Source: DASXSB01 sp036506275 (lineage in GTDB: Bacteria > Methylomirabilota > Methylomirabilia > Rokubacteriales > CSP1-6). From it: a stretch of 32,551 nt of DNA. A program made the translations under genes and the position numbers. Positions 15,182-22,758 of the stretch are shown here, in pieces. Location of the stretch: the NCBI GenBank assembly GCA_036506275.1, contig DASXSB010000076.1, positions 1-32,551 of the forward strand. Direction: 5' to 3'. The first letter of the stretch is position 1, and every line of letters begins with the position of its first letter. Below the pieces are notes generated by a model. It ran no database searches and was not told the origin of the DNA. It saw only the letters and a program-made list of their open reading frames with translations.

Positions 15182-16372
15182 ATGACCTTTCGCCGCCGGC
15201 GACACAACCGGCCGAACATCCTGCTCTTCTGGTCTCACAACGACTGGGGACGGTACGGCCGCACCTACGAAAAAGTCGCCGAGCAACTCGCCCGTCAGCC
15301 CGAGATCGAGCAGGTCATTTGCGTGTTTCCTCCGACGACGGCGGCGGCGGGGGATCACGGGGCGTTGACGGTGAAACGTGTCGCTGACAACCTGTACCTC
15401 GTCACCCAGCAGCTGGCGCCCACTGATGGTCGGTGGTCCGCCGTGCGTCGACGGGCGCACGATACCCGATCGACCATCGAGCTCCTCCTCTTCTTGCGAC
15501 TGCGGAAAGGGTTCCGCAAAGACAACACGATCCTGTGGCTGTTCCCGCCGCACCCCTACCTGGAAAGACTCATCCGGATCGTGCCGCATCAGCTCGTGAT
15601 CACTCAGGTCGTCGACAACTTCGCGTTATTCGATCGACGTCACTGGCTCCATCCCTACGCCGAGGCGCAATATCCTCGACTGGGAGCGATGTCCGATCTC
15701 ATCGTGGTGGCGTCGGCGCTCAACCATGAGATCTTCGGCTCGTCAGGCACCGAGTGCGTCCGCTTCGACAACGCGGTGGACGAGACGTTCATCGCGACAC
15801 CGTCCCCGCTGCCCTTCCGCGAGCATGGCGCCCGCCCGCGCGTGGGCTATGTGGGGTGGATCACCGAGCGTACCGATCTCGCGTTACTGGAATACGTGGC
15901 CCGTGCGCGGCCGGACTGGTCGATCGTAATCGCGGGGCCTCGGTATGGCGATGACGTGGACACGGCGGGCCTCGCCACGCTCCCCAACGTTCAGTTCCTC
16001 GGTCCCCTCCCATATCCCGAGGTGCCGGCGTTTCTGGGCAGCCTCGACGTGACCGTGATTCCTCATCGCGACACGCCCTATTCGAGGTCGATGAGTCCGC
16101 TGAAGCTGTATCAGTATCTGGCGTCGGGACGACCGGTGGTGTCGACGCCCATCGCCGGCTTGGACCGGGTCCGTCCGCACATCGCGGTGGCCGACTCGTA
16201 TGACGCGTTCGTGCACGCCATCGCGCGTGCGCTCGAGCGTGATACCATCGATGCCGCTCGAACGCGAATCGCGGCGGTGCAACGGGAGACTTGGCCGCTG
16301 AGGGTCCGAGCCATGCTCGAGGTCGTCATGCTGAAGTATGCGCAATCCCGCAGCCCGGGCCAGCGTCGGTGA
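15182..16372 (+). CDS. GT-B glycosyltransferase (group 1/GT4-like)
   Basis: 396 residues, predicted cytoplasmic or membrane-peripheral. A basic N-terminus (TFRRRRHNRP) precedes ILLFWSHNDWGRYGRTYEKVAEQLA, a first Rossmann domain typical of GT-B enzymes. The second domain has VGYVGWITERTDLALLEYVA, WSIVIAGP, PNVQFLGPLPYPEVPAFLGSLDVTVIPH, and the donor-binding KLYQYLASGRPVVSTPIAG. In this last motif the usual second Glu (KLxEYLA) is Gln, a variation seen in some members. ATG 15182 was chosen because upstream codons read as low-complexity Arg/Pro; there is no clear Shine-Dalgarno, so the start is uncertain. Its stop overlaps the next start. Confidence 0.8.
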   Translation: MTFRRRRHNRPNILLFWSHNDWGRYGRTYEKVAEQLARQPEIEQVICVFPPTTAAAGDHGALTVKRVADNLYLVTQQLAPTDGRWSAVRRRAHDTRSTIELLLFLRLRKGFRKDNTILWLFPPHPYLERLIRIVPHQLVITQVVDNFALFDRRHWLHPYAEAQYPRLGAMSDLIVVASALNHEIFGSSGTECVRFDNAVDETFIATPSPLPFREHGARPRVGYVGWITERTDLALLEYVARARPDWSIVIAGPRYGDDVDTAGLATLPNVQFLGPLPYPEVPAFLGSLDVTVIPHRDTPYSRSMSPLKLYQYLASGRPVVSTPIAGLDRVRPHIAVADSYDAFVHAIARALERDTIDAARTRIAAVQRETWPLRVRAMLEVVMLKYAQSRSPGQRR

Positions 16373-17346
16373 GCTTCCCCGGATTCTCGATCGTCGTCGA
16401 ATGGGACAACACGCGGCTCGGCGGCGTCGCCCAAACCCGGTCGATGCTCGAGCGCCTCGCTCCCGAAGTCAATAACGTTACGCGCGCGCAACCGTCTCTC
16501 GATCCCCGCGCGGAAGTGCTCATGGTGTACGACCGCCGCGAGGTCGACGACGCGCTCGTCGCTCGGCTCACGGATGAGTTCCGGCGCGACGTCGGTGGCC
16601 ACGTGGATGTCCACATCGTGCCCACGACCGGGCTAGACTACTATCAGCTCAAGAACGTGGGCGCGCGCCGGGCGCGGGGCGAGGTCGTCGTCTTCATCGA
16701 CAGCGACGTGGTGCCGGCCGCGGGGTGGTTAGGTCAGCTCGTGCAGCCGTTCGGGGATCCCACCGTGGAGGTCGTGAGCGGCAACAGCTCCGTCATCCCC
16801 GACAGTCTCTACGGCAAGACCTTCGCGCTCACCTGGTTCTTCCCGCTCGCGACCCGCGACGGGCCCCTGGAGCCGGCGCGATACTTCTTCGCGAACAACG
16901 TCGCGTTTCGCCGCGCGCTGCTCGAGCAACATCCGTTTCCCAACGATCCTGCGCTCTTCCGGGGACAGTGCGCCGCGCTCGCCGACACCCTGCACGCGCA
17001 GGGCACCAGGATCGTCCTCAACCCGTGCGCCCGCGTCGGCCATCGTCCTCCCAACGGCTTCCGTCACTTCGTGCGACGGGCACTCTGCCACGGCCACGAC
17101 ACCTTGATCATCGTCACCCGCGACGACCCAGGCGCCGCTCGCCTGCGCCGCAGTCTCGATCGCTTCCGCGACAACGTGAAGGATGCCTTCGACCGCATCC
17201 GGCGCGACCATCGCGCGGTCGGGCTCCCGTCCTCGCAGTTGCCGTACGCGCTCGCCATCGCCGTCAGCTACTACGCGCTCTACTTCGTCGGGGAAGTGAT
17301 CACGCGGTTCCGGCCGGGCCTGGTTCGACGCCGATTCTCGATCTGA
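16369..17346 (+). CDS. GT-A glycosyltransferase (family 2) with C-terminal membrane helix
   Basis: 325 residues. The N-terminal Rossmann-like part begins FSIVVEWDNTRLGGVAQTR, then a Y-Q-LKNVGARRARGEVVVFIDSDVVP segment whose D-S-D is the metal/nucleotide-sugar DxD motif. ARYFFANNVAFRRALL and the later GHRPPNGFRHFVRRALCHG fit the acceptor/catalytic region. A hydrophobic helix near the end (LPYALAIAVSYYALYFVGEV) suggests membrane anchoring. The GTG start at 16369 overlaps the previous gene's stop (GTGA), so they are coupled. It probably extends a surface glycan with the neighbouring GT-B enzyme and WbsX-like protein; the sugar is unknown. Confidence 0.82.
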   Translation: MSFPGFSIVVEWDNTRLGGVAQTRSMLERLAPEVNNVTRAQPSLDPRAEVLMVYDRREVDDALVARLTDEFRRDVGGHVDVHIVPTTGLDYYQLKNVGARRARGEVVVFIDSDVVPAAGWLGQLVQPFGDPTVEVVSGNSSVIPDSLYGKTFALTWFFPLATRDGPLEPARYFFANNVAFRRALLEQHPFPNDPALFRGQCAALADTLHAQGTRIVLNPCARVGHRPPNGFRHFVRRALCHGHDTLIIVTRDDPGAARLRRSLDRFRDNVKDAFDRIRRDHRAVGLPSSQLPYALAIAVSYYALYFVGEVITRFRPGLVRRRFSI

Positions 17347-17420
17347 GGAGCGTGCTCCTCTACGCGGGCGCGCCGAGGTCGGCGAGGCCTGACAGGAGGG
17401 TCGTCCCGGAGCGCATTCGG

Positions 17421-17441
17421 TTACGGCGTGCAGCGCCGTGA
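17421..17441. terminator. Small hairpin in the convergent gap after the glycan genes
   Basis: ACGGCG (17423-17428), TGCAG loop, CGCCGT (17434-17439), with two further pairs including a wobble. It lies in the 155-nt gap 17347-17501 between the GT-A gene (+) and the ammonia-lyase gene (-). A second short palindrome, GAGGAGCGTGCTCCTC, covers the GT-A stop (17345-17360). Neither has a T-run; no gene is seen in this gap. Confidence 0.3.
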
Positions 17442-17501
17442 CGCGTGACCGTCACCGGGAACGTCGTCCGCGCTCTCGCGCCGCGGCCGTGCCGAGCGCG
17501 A

Positions 17502-18458
17502 TCAGGTCGAGAGAATGGTGACGAGCAGCTCCGGATCGATGTTGCCGCCGGAGAGGACGACGCCCACGCGGGCGCCGCGCTCGACGGGAAGCTTGCCGGT
17601 GAGGGCGGCGGCGGCTCCCACCGCCCCCGTGGGCTCGACCACGATGCGCGCGCGCAGGGTCAGGAAGCGCACGGCGGCGGTGATCTCGGCGTCGGTCACC
17701 AGCGCCATGTCGGTCACGTGCTTCTGGAGGATCGGAAACGTGAGCGCGCCCGGGATCGTGACTCGGATGCCGTCGGCGATGGTGGGCGGGGGCGGGATGC
17801 TCACGCGCTCGCCCTTCTGCAGTGACAGCACGGTGTCGTTCGCGGTGTCGGCCTCGACGCCCACCACCTGCATTCCGGGAAACAGCGTGCGCGCGACCGT
17901 GGAGCAACCCGCCATCAGTCCGCCGCCGCCCACCGGCGTCACCAGCACGTCGAGCGACGGCATGTCCTGGAACAGCTCGAGCCCGGCCGTGCCCTGGCCG
18001 GCCATGATGGCGGGATCGTCGTACGGCGGCACGAGCACGCGGCCGGTGTCGACGGCGATCTTCCGCGCCTTCTCCTCACGATCCTCCGTCTGTCGGTCGT
18101 AGAACACGACCTCGGCCCCGTACCCGCGCGTCGCCTGCACCTTCAACATGGGGGCGTCGGTGGGCATGCAGATGACGGCGGAGATGTCGAGCATCTTGGC
18201 GGCGAGGGCCACCCCCTGCGCGTGATTGCCGGAGGAGTAGGCCACCACGCCCCGCGCCCGCTCGGCGGCGGAGAGCGTGAGCAGCTTGTTCAGCGCGCCC
18301 CGAATCTTGAACGATCCCGCGCGCTGGAGACTCTCGCACTTGAAGAAGACGCTGTAGCCGCTGGCGTCGTCGAACGACTGCGAGGTGACCACGGGAGTGC
18401 GGTAGACGCGGTTGCGCAGGCGTCGCGCAGCAGCGTGTACGTCATCGAGGGTGATCAC
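17502..18458 (-). CDS. Threonine/serine ammonia-lyase (PLP fold type II)
   Basis: 318 residues. The PLP lysine is K51 in SFKIRG; SSGNHAQG (75-82) contacts substrate and cofactor; the phosphate loop GGGGL is at 177-181; SGGN (303-306) contacts the pyridine nitrogen. It deaminates L-threonine or L-serine to the 2-oxoacid. There is no C-terminal ACT regulatory domain, so it is like the catabolic or short biosynthetic-independent enzymes; serine racemases share this architecture and are the main alternative. The GTG start (18458) follows AAGGGGAG about 5 nt upstream. It diverges from sppA across a 107-nt gap. Confidence 0.87.
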   Translation of the reverse strand: MITLDDVHAAARRLRNRVYRTPVVTSQSFDDASGYSVFFKCESLQRAGSFKIRGALNKLLTLSAAERARGVVAYSSGNHAQGVALAAKMLDISAVICMPTDAPMLKVQATRGYGAEVVFYDRQTEDREEKARKIAVDTGRVLVPPYDDPAIMAGQGTAGLELFQDMPSLDVLVTPVGGGGLMAGCSTVARTLFPGMQVVGVEADTANDTVLSLQKGERVSIPPPPTIADGIRVTIPGALTFPILQKHVTDMALVTDAEITAAVRFLTLRARIVVEPTGAVGAAAALTGKLPVERGARVGVVLSGGNIDPELLVTILST

Positions 18459-18552
18459 GGCCGCTCCCCTTCGAGTTGCGGTCCCCGGTGGGCCTCGCTC
18501 GGGCCTCGATTATGCCGCAGGCGAGAGGACCGTGGCAACCGCACGCTCCCCG

Positions 18553-18558
18553 TATACT
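18553..18558 (+). promoter_or_regulatory. Candidate -10 box (TATACT) of sppA, leaderless spacing
   Basis: TATACT matches 5 of 6 of the -10 consensus and ends 7 nt before the sppA ATG. Transcription would therefore start at or next to the start codon. No Shine-Dalgarno precedes the ATG, in keeping with a leaderless message. No convincing -35 was found. Confidence 0.4.
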
Positions 18559-18565
18559 GTTGGCC

Positions 18566-19525
18566 ATGCGCATCGTCGTCGTCGTTCTCGTCGCCCTCGC
18601 GCTCAGCGGCTGCTCGGTCCTCACCATCGATCTCACTCCGCGCATCCGGCCCCTCGAGGAAGCAACGGTGGAGGGCCGCGGGGAGAGCAAGATCCTGCTT
18701 CTCGACATCTCCGGATTCATCAGCGAGGAGGGAACGCCGACGCTGACCATCGGCGGCTCGCCCCCGCGGGTGTCGCTGCTCGTGCGCGTGCGCGAGGAGC
18801 TGAAGAAAGCGGAGGAGGATCGCCACGTGCGGGCGCTGGTGGTGCGGATCAACAGTCCGGGCGGCACCGTCACCGCCTCCGACATCGTCTTTCGCGAGCT
18901 CGAGATGTTCAAGCAGCGCACGAAGATTCCCGTGGTGGCGGTCATGGTCGACGTCGCCGCCTCCGGCGGCTACTACATCGCGCTCGCCGCCGACACCATC
19001 GTCGCCCATCCCACCAGCGTCACCGGCTCCATCGGCGTCATCATGATCAGCGTCAACGCGCAGGGATTGATGGAGAAGCTCGGCCTCGCCACGAACACGA
19101 TCAAGTCGGGTCCGCGCAAGGACATGGGCAGCCCCTTCCGGACGCTGGAGCCGGAGGAGCGCGCCATCTTCCAGTCCGTGATCGACGACCTCTACGCGCA
19201 GTTCGTGGCCAAGGTGGTGGAGCGACGGGGCATTCCGCTGGACGCGGCGCGGACGATTGCCGACGGTCGCATCTATACATCCGAGCAGGCGATGCGCCTC
19301 CGGCTGATCGACCGCATCGGGTACATGAACGACGTCCTCGACGTCGCCCGCCAGGCGGCCGGCGTGAGTGAGGCGCGCGTCGTCGTCTATCACCGTCCCC
19401 GCGAGTATCGCGCGACGTACTACGCGGGGCCGTCGCACAGCGCGACCGGCGTGGAGACGCCGGTGGCCACGCTCGCGGCCCTGCTCGGCCCCGGCCCGCG
19501 ATTCCTCTATCTCTGGTGGCCGTGA
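18566..19525 (+). CDS. sppA: Signal peptide peptidase SppA-like protease, lipoprotein form
   Basis: 319 residues, S49 family. The N-terminus is a lipoprotein signal with lipobox ALSGC (C16), so the enzyme is tethered by lipid on the outer side of the membrane rather than by the helix common in SppA. The catalytic serine is S133 (VAASGGYY) and the lysine K185 (SGPRKDMGSP), 52 residues apart, the same spacing as Bacillus SppA. VRINSPGGTVTASD (93-106) is the oxyanion/strand motif. This is the single-domain (about 320-residue) architecture. It cleaves remnant signal peptides or regulates membrane proteins. The 3' end overlaps the small Cys4 gene on the other strand by 19 bp. Confidence 0.88.
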   Translation: MRIVVVVLVALALSGCSVLTIDLTPRIRPLEEATVEGRGESKILLLDISGFISEEGTPTLTIGGSPPRVSLLVRVREELKKAEEDRHVRALVVRINSPGGTVTASDIVFRELEMFKQRTKIPVVAVMVDVAASGGYYIALAADTIVAHPTSVTGSIGVIMISVNAQGLMEKLGLATNTIKSGPRKDMGSPFRTLEPEERAIFQSVIDDLYAQFVAKVVERRGIPLDAARTIADGRIYTSEQAMRLRLIDRIGYMNDVLDVARQAAGVSEARVVVYHRPREYRATYYAGPSHSATGVETPVATLAALLGPGPRFLYLWWP

Positions 19526-19716
19526 GCGGGAGCGACGGGCGTGAAGCCGGGGCAGCGCAGGACGGGTAGCCGGGGGTAGCGCGGGAAACCCGGATCCTCC
19601 GCGCTTTTCTTGCAGAGCACGAACGTCGATCCACGGCCGGACGTGATCGACCGCCGGTTCGCGCACTCCGCGCACAGTCCTTCGCGCTCGCGGTGTGCCT
19701 TGACAGCGAAGTCCAA
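19507..19716 (-). CDS. Small four-cysteine protein, function unknown
   Basis: Up to 69 residues. The conserved-looking core is LCAECANRRSITSGRGSTF, then VLCKKS, DPGFPRYPRLPVLRC and PGF: four cysteines (CxxC plus two single Cys) with an R-G-S-T-F strand and a YPRLPV motif. I recognise this pattern as a recurrent short uncharacterised protein in GC-rich soil bacteria. The cysteines could bind zinc or iron, which is inference. The furthest start is TTG (19716) without a clear Shine-Dalgarno; the true start may be nearer the first Cys. It lies downstream of the NUDIX gene and a large inverted repeat, and converges on sppA with a 19-bp overlap. Confidence 0.6.
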   Translation of the reverse strand: MDFAVKAHREREGLCAECANRRSITSGRGSTFVLCKKSAEDPGFPRYPRLPVLRCPGFTPVAPAHGHQR

Positions 19717-19735
19717 CGCGCCTACGGTGAGCCCG

Positions 19736-19809
19736 CCCTGAGGAAACCGGCCGCCGGTCTGAGAACCGGCCGGGGGTCGCGCGCATCCCCCACCAGGAGT
19801 TCCTCAGGG
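19736..19809. repeat. 74-nt structured inverted repeat (candidate RNA element)
   Basis: CCCTGAGGAA (19736-19745) and TTCCTCAGGG (19800-19809) form a perfect 10-bp outer stem. Inside are a hairpin GCCGGT-CTGAGA-ACCGGC (19753-19770), which can extend to nine pairs with a bulge, and a second GGGGG/CCCCC pairing (19772-19776 with 19887 excluded; 19787-19791). Together they form a possible three-way junction. It starts 16 nt after the NUDIX stop and about 20 nt before the Cys4 gene (minus strand). It could be a terminator, a processing site or a leader of the small gene; no known RNA family was recognised. Confidence 0.5.
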
Positions 19810-19825
19810 TCTTGCCCCGCCGCCG

Positions 19826-20395
19826 TCACTCCGCCACCAGGTCGAGATACTGTTTCAGGATGCGCGCGGTGGCGCCCCAGATGACGTCGCCCTCGTAGTC
19901 GAAGAAGAACACGGGCCGGGTCACGCCGTCGCGTTCCCAGTGCTCCACACGAAACCGTCCTTCCTCGCGTAGCGCAAGAAACGGAACCTCGATCACCTTC
20001 TCGATCTCTTCACCGTCGGGCTGCCATGCCACGGCCTCGCGCACGAGCCCGACGAACGGGGTGATGACGAAGCGGGTGGCGAACGTTTCCGTGTCGTCGA
20101 GCGCTCCCAGCGGCTCCACCGCCGCCCGCGGCAGCCGGATCTCCTCCTCGCACTCGCGCAAGGCGGCGTCGAGGAGCGACGGGTCGGCGGGATCCACGGC
20201 GCCTCCGGGGAAAGCGATCTGGCCGCGATGGTGACCGACGCGGTCCGTGCGCTTGGCGAAGACGAGGAACGGCTCTCCGTGATCGACGATCGGCACGAGG
20301 ACGGCCGCCTGCACGAGGTCACCGCGCGGGACCACTCGCCGCGGGTGAGCGGCGAGGCGAGCGCGGGTGAGCGCGGCCAGCTCGGAGACGGTCAC
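19826..20395 (-). CDS. NUDIX hydrolase, CoA pyrophosphatase type
   Basis: 189 residues. The CoA-pyrophosphatase signature before the Nudix box is clear (VFAKRTDRVGHHRGQIAFPGGAVDPAD), followed by LREC-EEE of the Nudix helix, whose glutamates bind Mg. Such enzymes split CoA or acyl-CoA into phosphopantetheine and 3',5'-ADP. The box deviates from REUXEEXGU: the Gly after EEx is Arg (EEEIRL). The GTG start at 20395 was chosen because the domain begins soon after. An upstream ATG at 20533 would place 46 low-complexity residues inside the neighbouring gene. The real start could be a few codons off, since no Shine-Dalgarno is obvious. It follows the hydratase gene stop (20424) by 28 nt. Confidence 0.8.
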   Translation of the reverse strand: MTVSELAALTRARLAAHPRRVVPRGDLVQAAVLVPIVDHGEPFLVFAKRTDRVGHHRGQIAFPGGAVDPADPSLLDAALRECEEEIRLPRAAVEPLGALDDTETFATRFVITPFVGLVREAVAWQPDGEEIEKVIEVPFLALREEGRFRVEHWERDGVTRPVFFFDYEGDVIWGATARILKQYLDLVAE

Positions 20396-20423
20396 GCGCG
20401 CGCACGCCGCCGCGCGAGCGACA

Positions 20424-21212
20424 TCAGAGGAACCGCACGCCGACGGATCCGACGCGGGTGAAGGCGGCGTGCACCGTGTCGCCCGCTTGCGGTCGCAAGA
20501 TCCGCGTGAGCGATCCCGTGAGCACGACGTCACCCGCCTTGAGCCCGGACCCGAGGGTGGCCAGATGATTGGCGAGCCACACGACGGCGTTCACTGGATG
20601 GCCGAGGGCGGCCGCGCCCGCCGCCGTTGCGATGATCCGACCGTTGTGCTCTACGACCACGCCTTCGAGACGGAGGTCGAGGCCGCTCACGCCCGTCAGG
20701 GCGCCCGCGAGGACGACGCCGGCCGCGAACGCGTTGTCGGCCACGGCATCGACGGCGCCGCACTTCCAGATCCCGAAGCGCGAATCCACCACCTCCAAGG
20801 CGGCTGTCACGCCATCGGTGGCGCGCAGCACATCGGCGGGCGTCACCCGCGGCCCCGCCACGTCGCGTCCGAGCACGACCGCGATCTCGGGCTCCAGACC
20901 GGGCGCGATGAACCGGCCCAGCGGGACCGCTTCGTCCTCGGGCCACACCGCCGACGCCAGGACGTAGCCGCTGATCGGCTCGTCGATGCCGAGCTCGCTG
21001 CGCGTGGCCACGGACGTGCAGCCGACTTTCCAGCCCGCCCGCCGCTCTCCGGCGCGACGACGCAGCAGCAGCGTGTCGAGCTGGATCCGATAGGCGTCGG
21101 CGACGGTGAGGTCGGGTTGCTCGTCGGTCAGGAGCGGAATGGCCGACCGCGACGTCTCCGCCGTCAGCAACGCCTCCGCGAAGTGACGGCGCGCCGTCGC
21201 TCGCAGCGCCAT
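20424..21212 (-). CDS. 2-keto-4-pentenoate hydratase family protein (copy 1)
   Basis: 262 residues, fumarylacetoacetate-hydrolase fold. GWKVGCTS (about 60-67), the metal-binding region PEIAVVLGRDV with a following GVTPADVL, ALEVVDSRF, a DNAFAAGVVLAG segment, and the C-terminal WLANHLATLGSGLKAGDVVLTGSLTRIL all match MhpD/DmpE/DmpH enzymes of aromatic meta-cleavage. These hydrate 2-oxopent-4-enoate or decarboxylate 2-oxo-3-hexenedioate with Mg. The ATG start overlaps the stop of copy 2 by one base (TGATG). No ring-cleavage gene is in the window, so the substrate is open. Confidence 0.85.
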   Translation of the reverse strand: MALRATARRHFAEALLTAETSRSAIPLLTDEQPDLTVADAYRIQLDTLLLRRRAGERRAGWKVGCTSVATRSELGIDEPISGYVLASAVWPEDEAVPLGRFIAPGLEPEIAVVLGRDVAGPRVTPADVLRATDGVTAALEVVDSRFGIWKCGAVDAVADNAFAAGVVLAGALTGVSGLDLRLEGVVVEHNGRIIATAAGAAALGHPVNAVVWLANHLATLGSGLKAGDVVLTGSLTRILRPQAGDTVHAAFTRVGSVGVRFL

Positions 21213-21973
21213 CAGACGAAGTGCACCGCCACCGACCCCAGGCGCGTGAAGGTGGCGCGGACGCTGTCGCCCGCTTTCGGGTGAAGGAGCTTCGAGACCG
21301 ATCCGCTCATGACGACGTCGCCGGGCTGGAGACGGAGCCCGCGCGCGCCGAGGTGGTTGGCAAGCCACGCCAGCGAGTGGAGTGGATTGCCCATGACCTC
21401 CGCCGCCGTCGCCGTCGCCGTCACCGCTCCGTTGTGCTCGTAGACCAGACCTTCACGCGCGAGATCGAGACCGGCCAGAGGCGTCAGCGCGCCGCCGAGA
21501 ACGACGGCGTTGGCGTAGACGCCGTCCGCGATCACGTCGGTACCGGTGGGTTTGCCGTGATGGCGAAAGTCGACGAGCTCGAGGGCCGGGAGCGCGCCCT
21601 CGACGGCGAGGAGCGCGCGCGGCGGCGTCACGCCGGGGCCGGCGAGGTCGGCGCGCAGCAGGAACGCGATCTCCGCCTCCACGGCGAGATTCACGAAGCC
21701 CGCCGTCGGCACCTCCGCCCCGCTGCCATACATGCCCGATGCGAGCAGGAAGGCGCAGACCGGCTCCATCCACCCGAACGCTTCCTGCACCGCCCGCGTC
21801 GTGAAGCCGACCTTCCAGCCCACCACGCGCTCGCCCCGCGCCACGAGCGCCTCGCGCAGGCGGTCCTGAACACGGTAGGCCTCGACGGCGGACAGCGGCC
21901 GGGTGACGCTCGGCGGCGGATACGCGCTCCGCGCCTCGCGCGCCGTCAGCGTGGCCTCGACGTGCGGATCCAC
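21212..21973 (-). CDS. 2-keto-4-pentenoate hydratase family protein (copy 2)
   Basis: 253 residues, a paralogue of the next gene. It shares GWKVGFTT, VEAEIAFLLRADLAGPGVTP, ALELVDFRH, GVYANAVVLGGAL, and the C-terminal WLANHLGARGLRLQPGDVVMSGS with TFTRLGSV at the end. The pair resembles the hydratase/decarboxylase partners of catechol meta-cleavage, which form a complex. The GTG start (21973) lies 8 nt after the sirtuin stop; there is no strong Shine-Dalgarno, so coupling is likely. Differences at DSRFGIWK versus DFRHHGKP around the active-site loop suggest the copies have different substrates (inference). Confidence 0.83.
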   Translation of the reverse strand: MDPHVEATLTAREARSAYPPPSVTRPLSAVEAYRVQDRLREALVARGERVVGWKVGFTTRAVQEAFGWMEPVCAFLLASGMYGSGAEVPTAGFVNLAVEAEIAFLLRADLAGPGVTPPRALLAVEGALPALELVDFRHHGKPTGTDVIADGVYANAVVLGGALTPLAGLDLAREGLVYEHNGAVTATATAAEVMGNPLHSLAWLANHLGARGLRLQPGDVVMSGSVSKLLHPKAGDSVRATFTRLGSVAVHFV

Positions 21974-21981
21974 CGTGGCCG

Positions 21982-22758
21982 CTACGCCGTGATGCGCGCG
22001 CGGACGTCGGCGATCACGGCGCCCATGACGTCGCCCGCCTTGCCGCGGATGACGAGCTGGGCGTGGTCGTCGTACGGCGTCGGCGTGAGATTCACGATGA
22101 CGAGCGTGGCCCCCGCCTGGCGCGCGTGCACCGGCATGTAGGCGGCGGGATAGACGACCAGCGACGAGCCGACCACGACGAACAGATCGCACGCGCGCGC
22201 GCGGCGCTCCGCTTCCTCGGTCTCCGCCCGCGGCATCGCCTCCCCGAACAGGATCGTGTTCGGCTTGACGATGCCGCCACATCCCGGACAGTCCGGAACG
22301 TCGAGCCCGCCCTCGTCGAGCCAGCGGTGGACTTCGTCGCGCGCGTAGCCAGCGCCGCACTCGAGGCAGCGCGCGCGACTGGCGTTGCCGTGAAGCTCGA
22401 TCACCGCCTCCGGCGGAAGGCCCGCCCGCTGATGGAGATTGTCGATGTTCTGCGTGATGCAGCAGTCGAGATGCCCGCGGTGATACAGCTCGGCGATGGC
22501 CTCGTGGGCGGCGTTGGGCGCCGCCGCCCGGATGACGGGATAGATCTTGCGCCCGAGCTCCCAGTACTTGCGGCGCCCGTGCCGGGTGCCGATGAAGTTC
22601 TGGTAGTTGAGCTCGCCGGGGTCGAACTGATCCCACACGCCGCCGGGGCTGCGAAAATCCGGGATGCCCGACTCCGTGCTCACCCCCGCCCCCGTGAAGA
22701 CGACGGCGCGACGGGCGCGCGCGAACAGCGCTCCGAGACGGGCGACGGCGTCGGTCAA
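21982..22758 (-). CDS. Sir2-family NAD-dependent protein deacylase
   Basis: 258 residues. The NAD site GAGVSTESGIPDFRS is at 23-37 and TQNIDNLH at 102-109; the catalytic H123 (ELHGN) follows. The zinc ribbon is C131-x2-C134 and C157-x2-C160, and VGSSLVVYPAAYMP and VIVNLTPTP complete the Rossmann core. It removes acyl groups from lysines, producing O-acyl-ADP-ribose and nicotinamide. The TTG start (22758) overlaps the upstream stop as TTGA, so translation depends on the basic-tail gene. This class II/III-like bacterial sirtuin lacks the Y/R pair of desuccinylases, as far as I can judge by eye. Confidence 0.9.
   Translation of the reverse strand: MTDAVARLGALFARARRAVVFTGAGVSTESGIPDFRSPGGVWDQFDPGELNYQNFIGTRHGRRKYWELGRKIYPVIRAAAPNAAHEAIAELYHRGHLDCCITQNIDNLHQRAGLPPEAVIELHGNASRARCLECGAGYARDEVHRWLDEGGLDVPDCPGCGGIVKPNTILFGEAMPRAETEEAERRARACDLFVVVGSSLVVYPAAYMPVHARQAGATLVIVNLTPTPYDDHAQLVIRGKAGDVMGAVIADVRARITA

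Noticed and set aside
19759..19764. CTGAGA loop, the hallmark of TPP riboswitches.
   Set aside because: None of the other conserved TPP elements follow, and the surrounding helices differ.
20396..20533. Longer start for the NUDIX gene (ATG 20533).
   Set aside because: It would add 46 low-complexity residues lying inside the hydratase gene.
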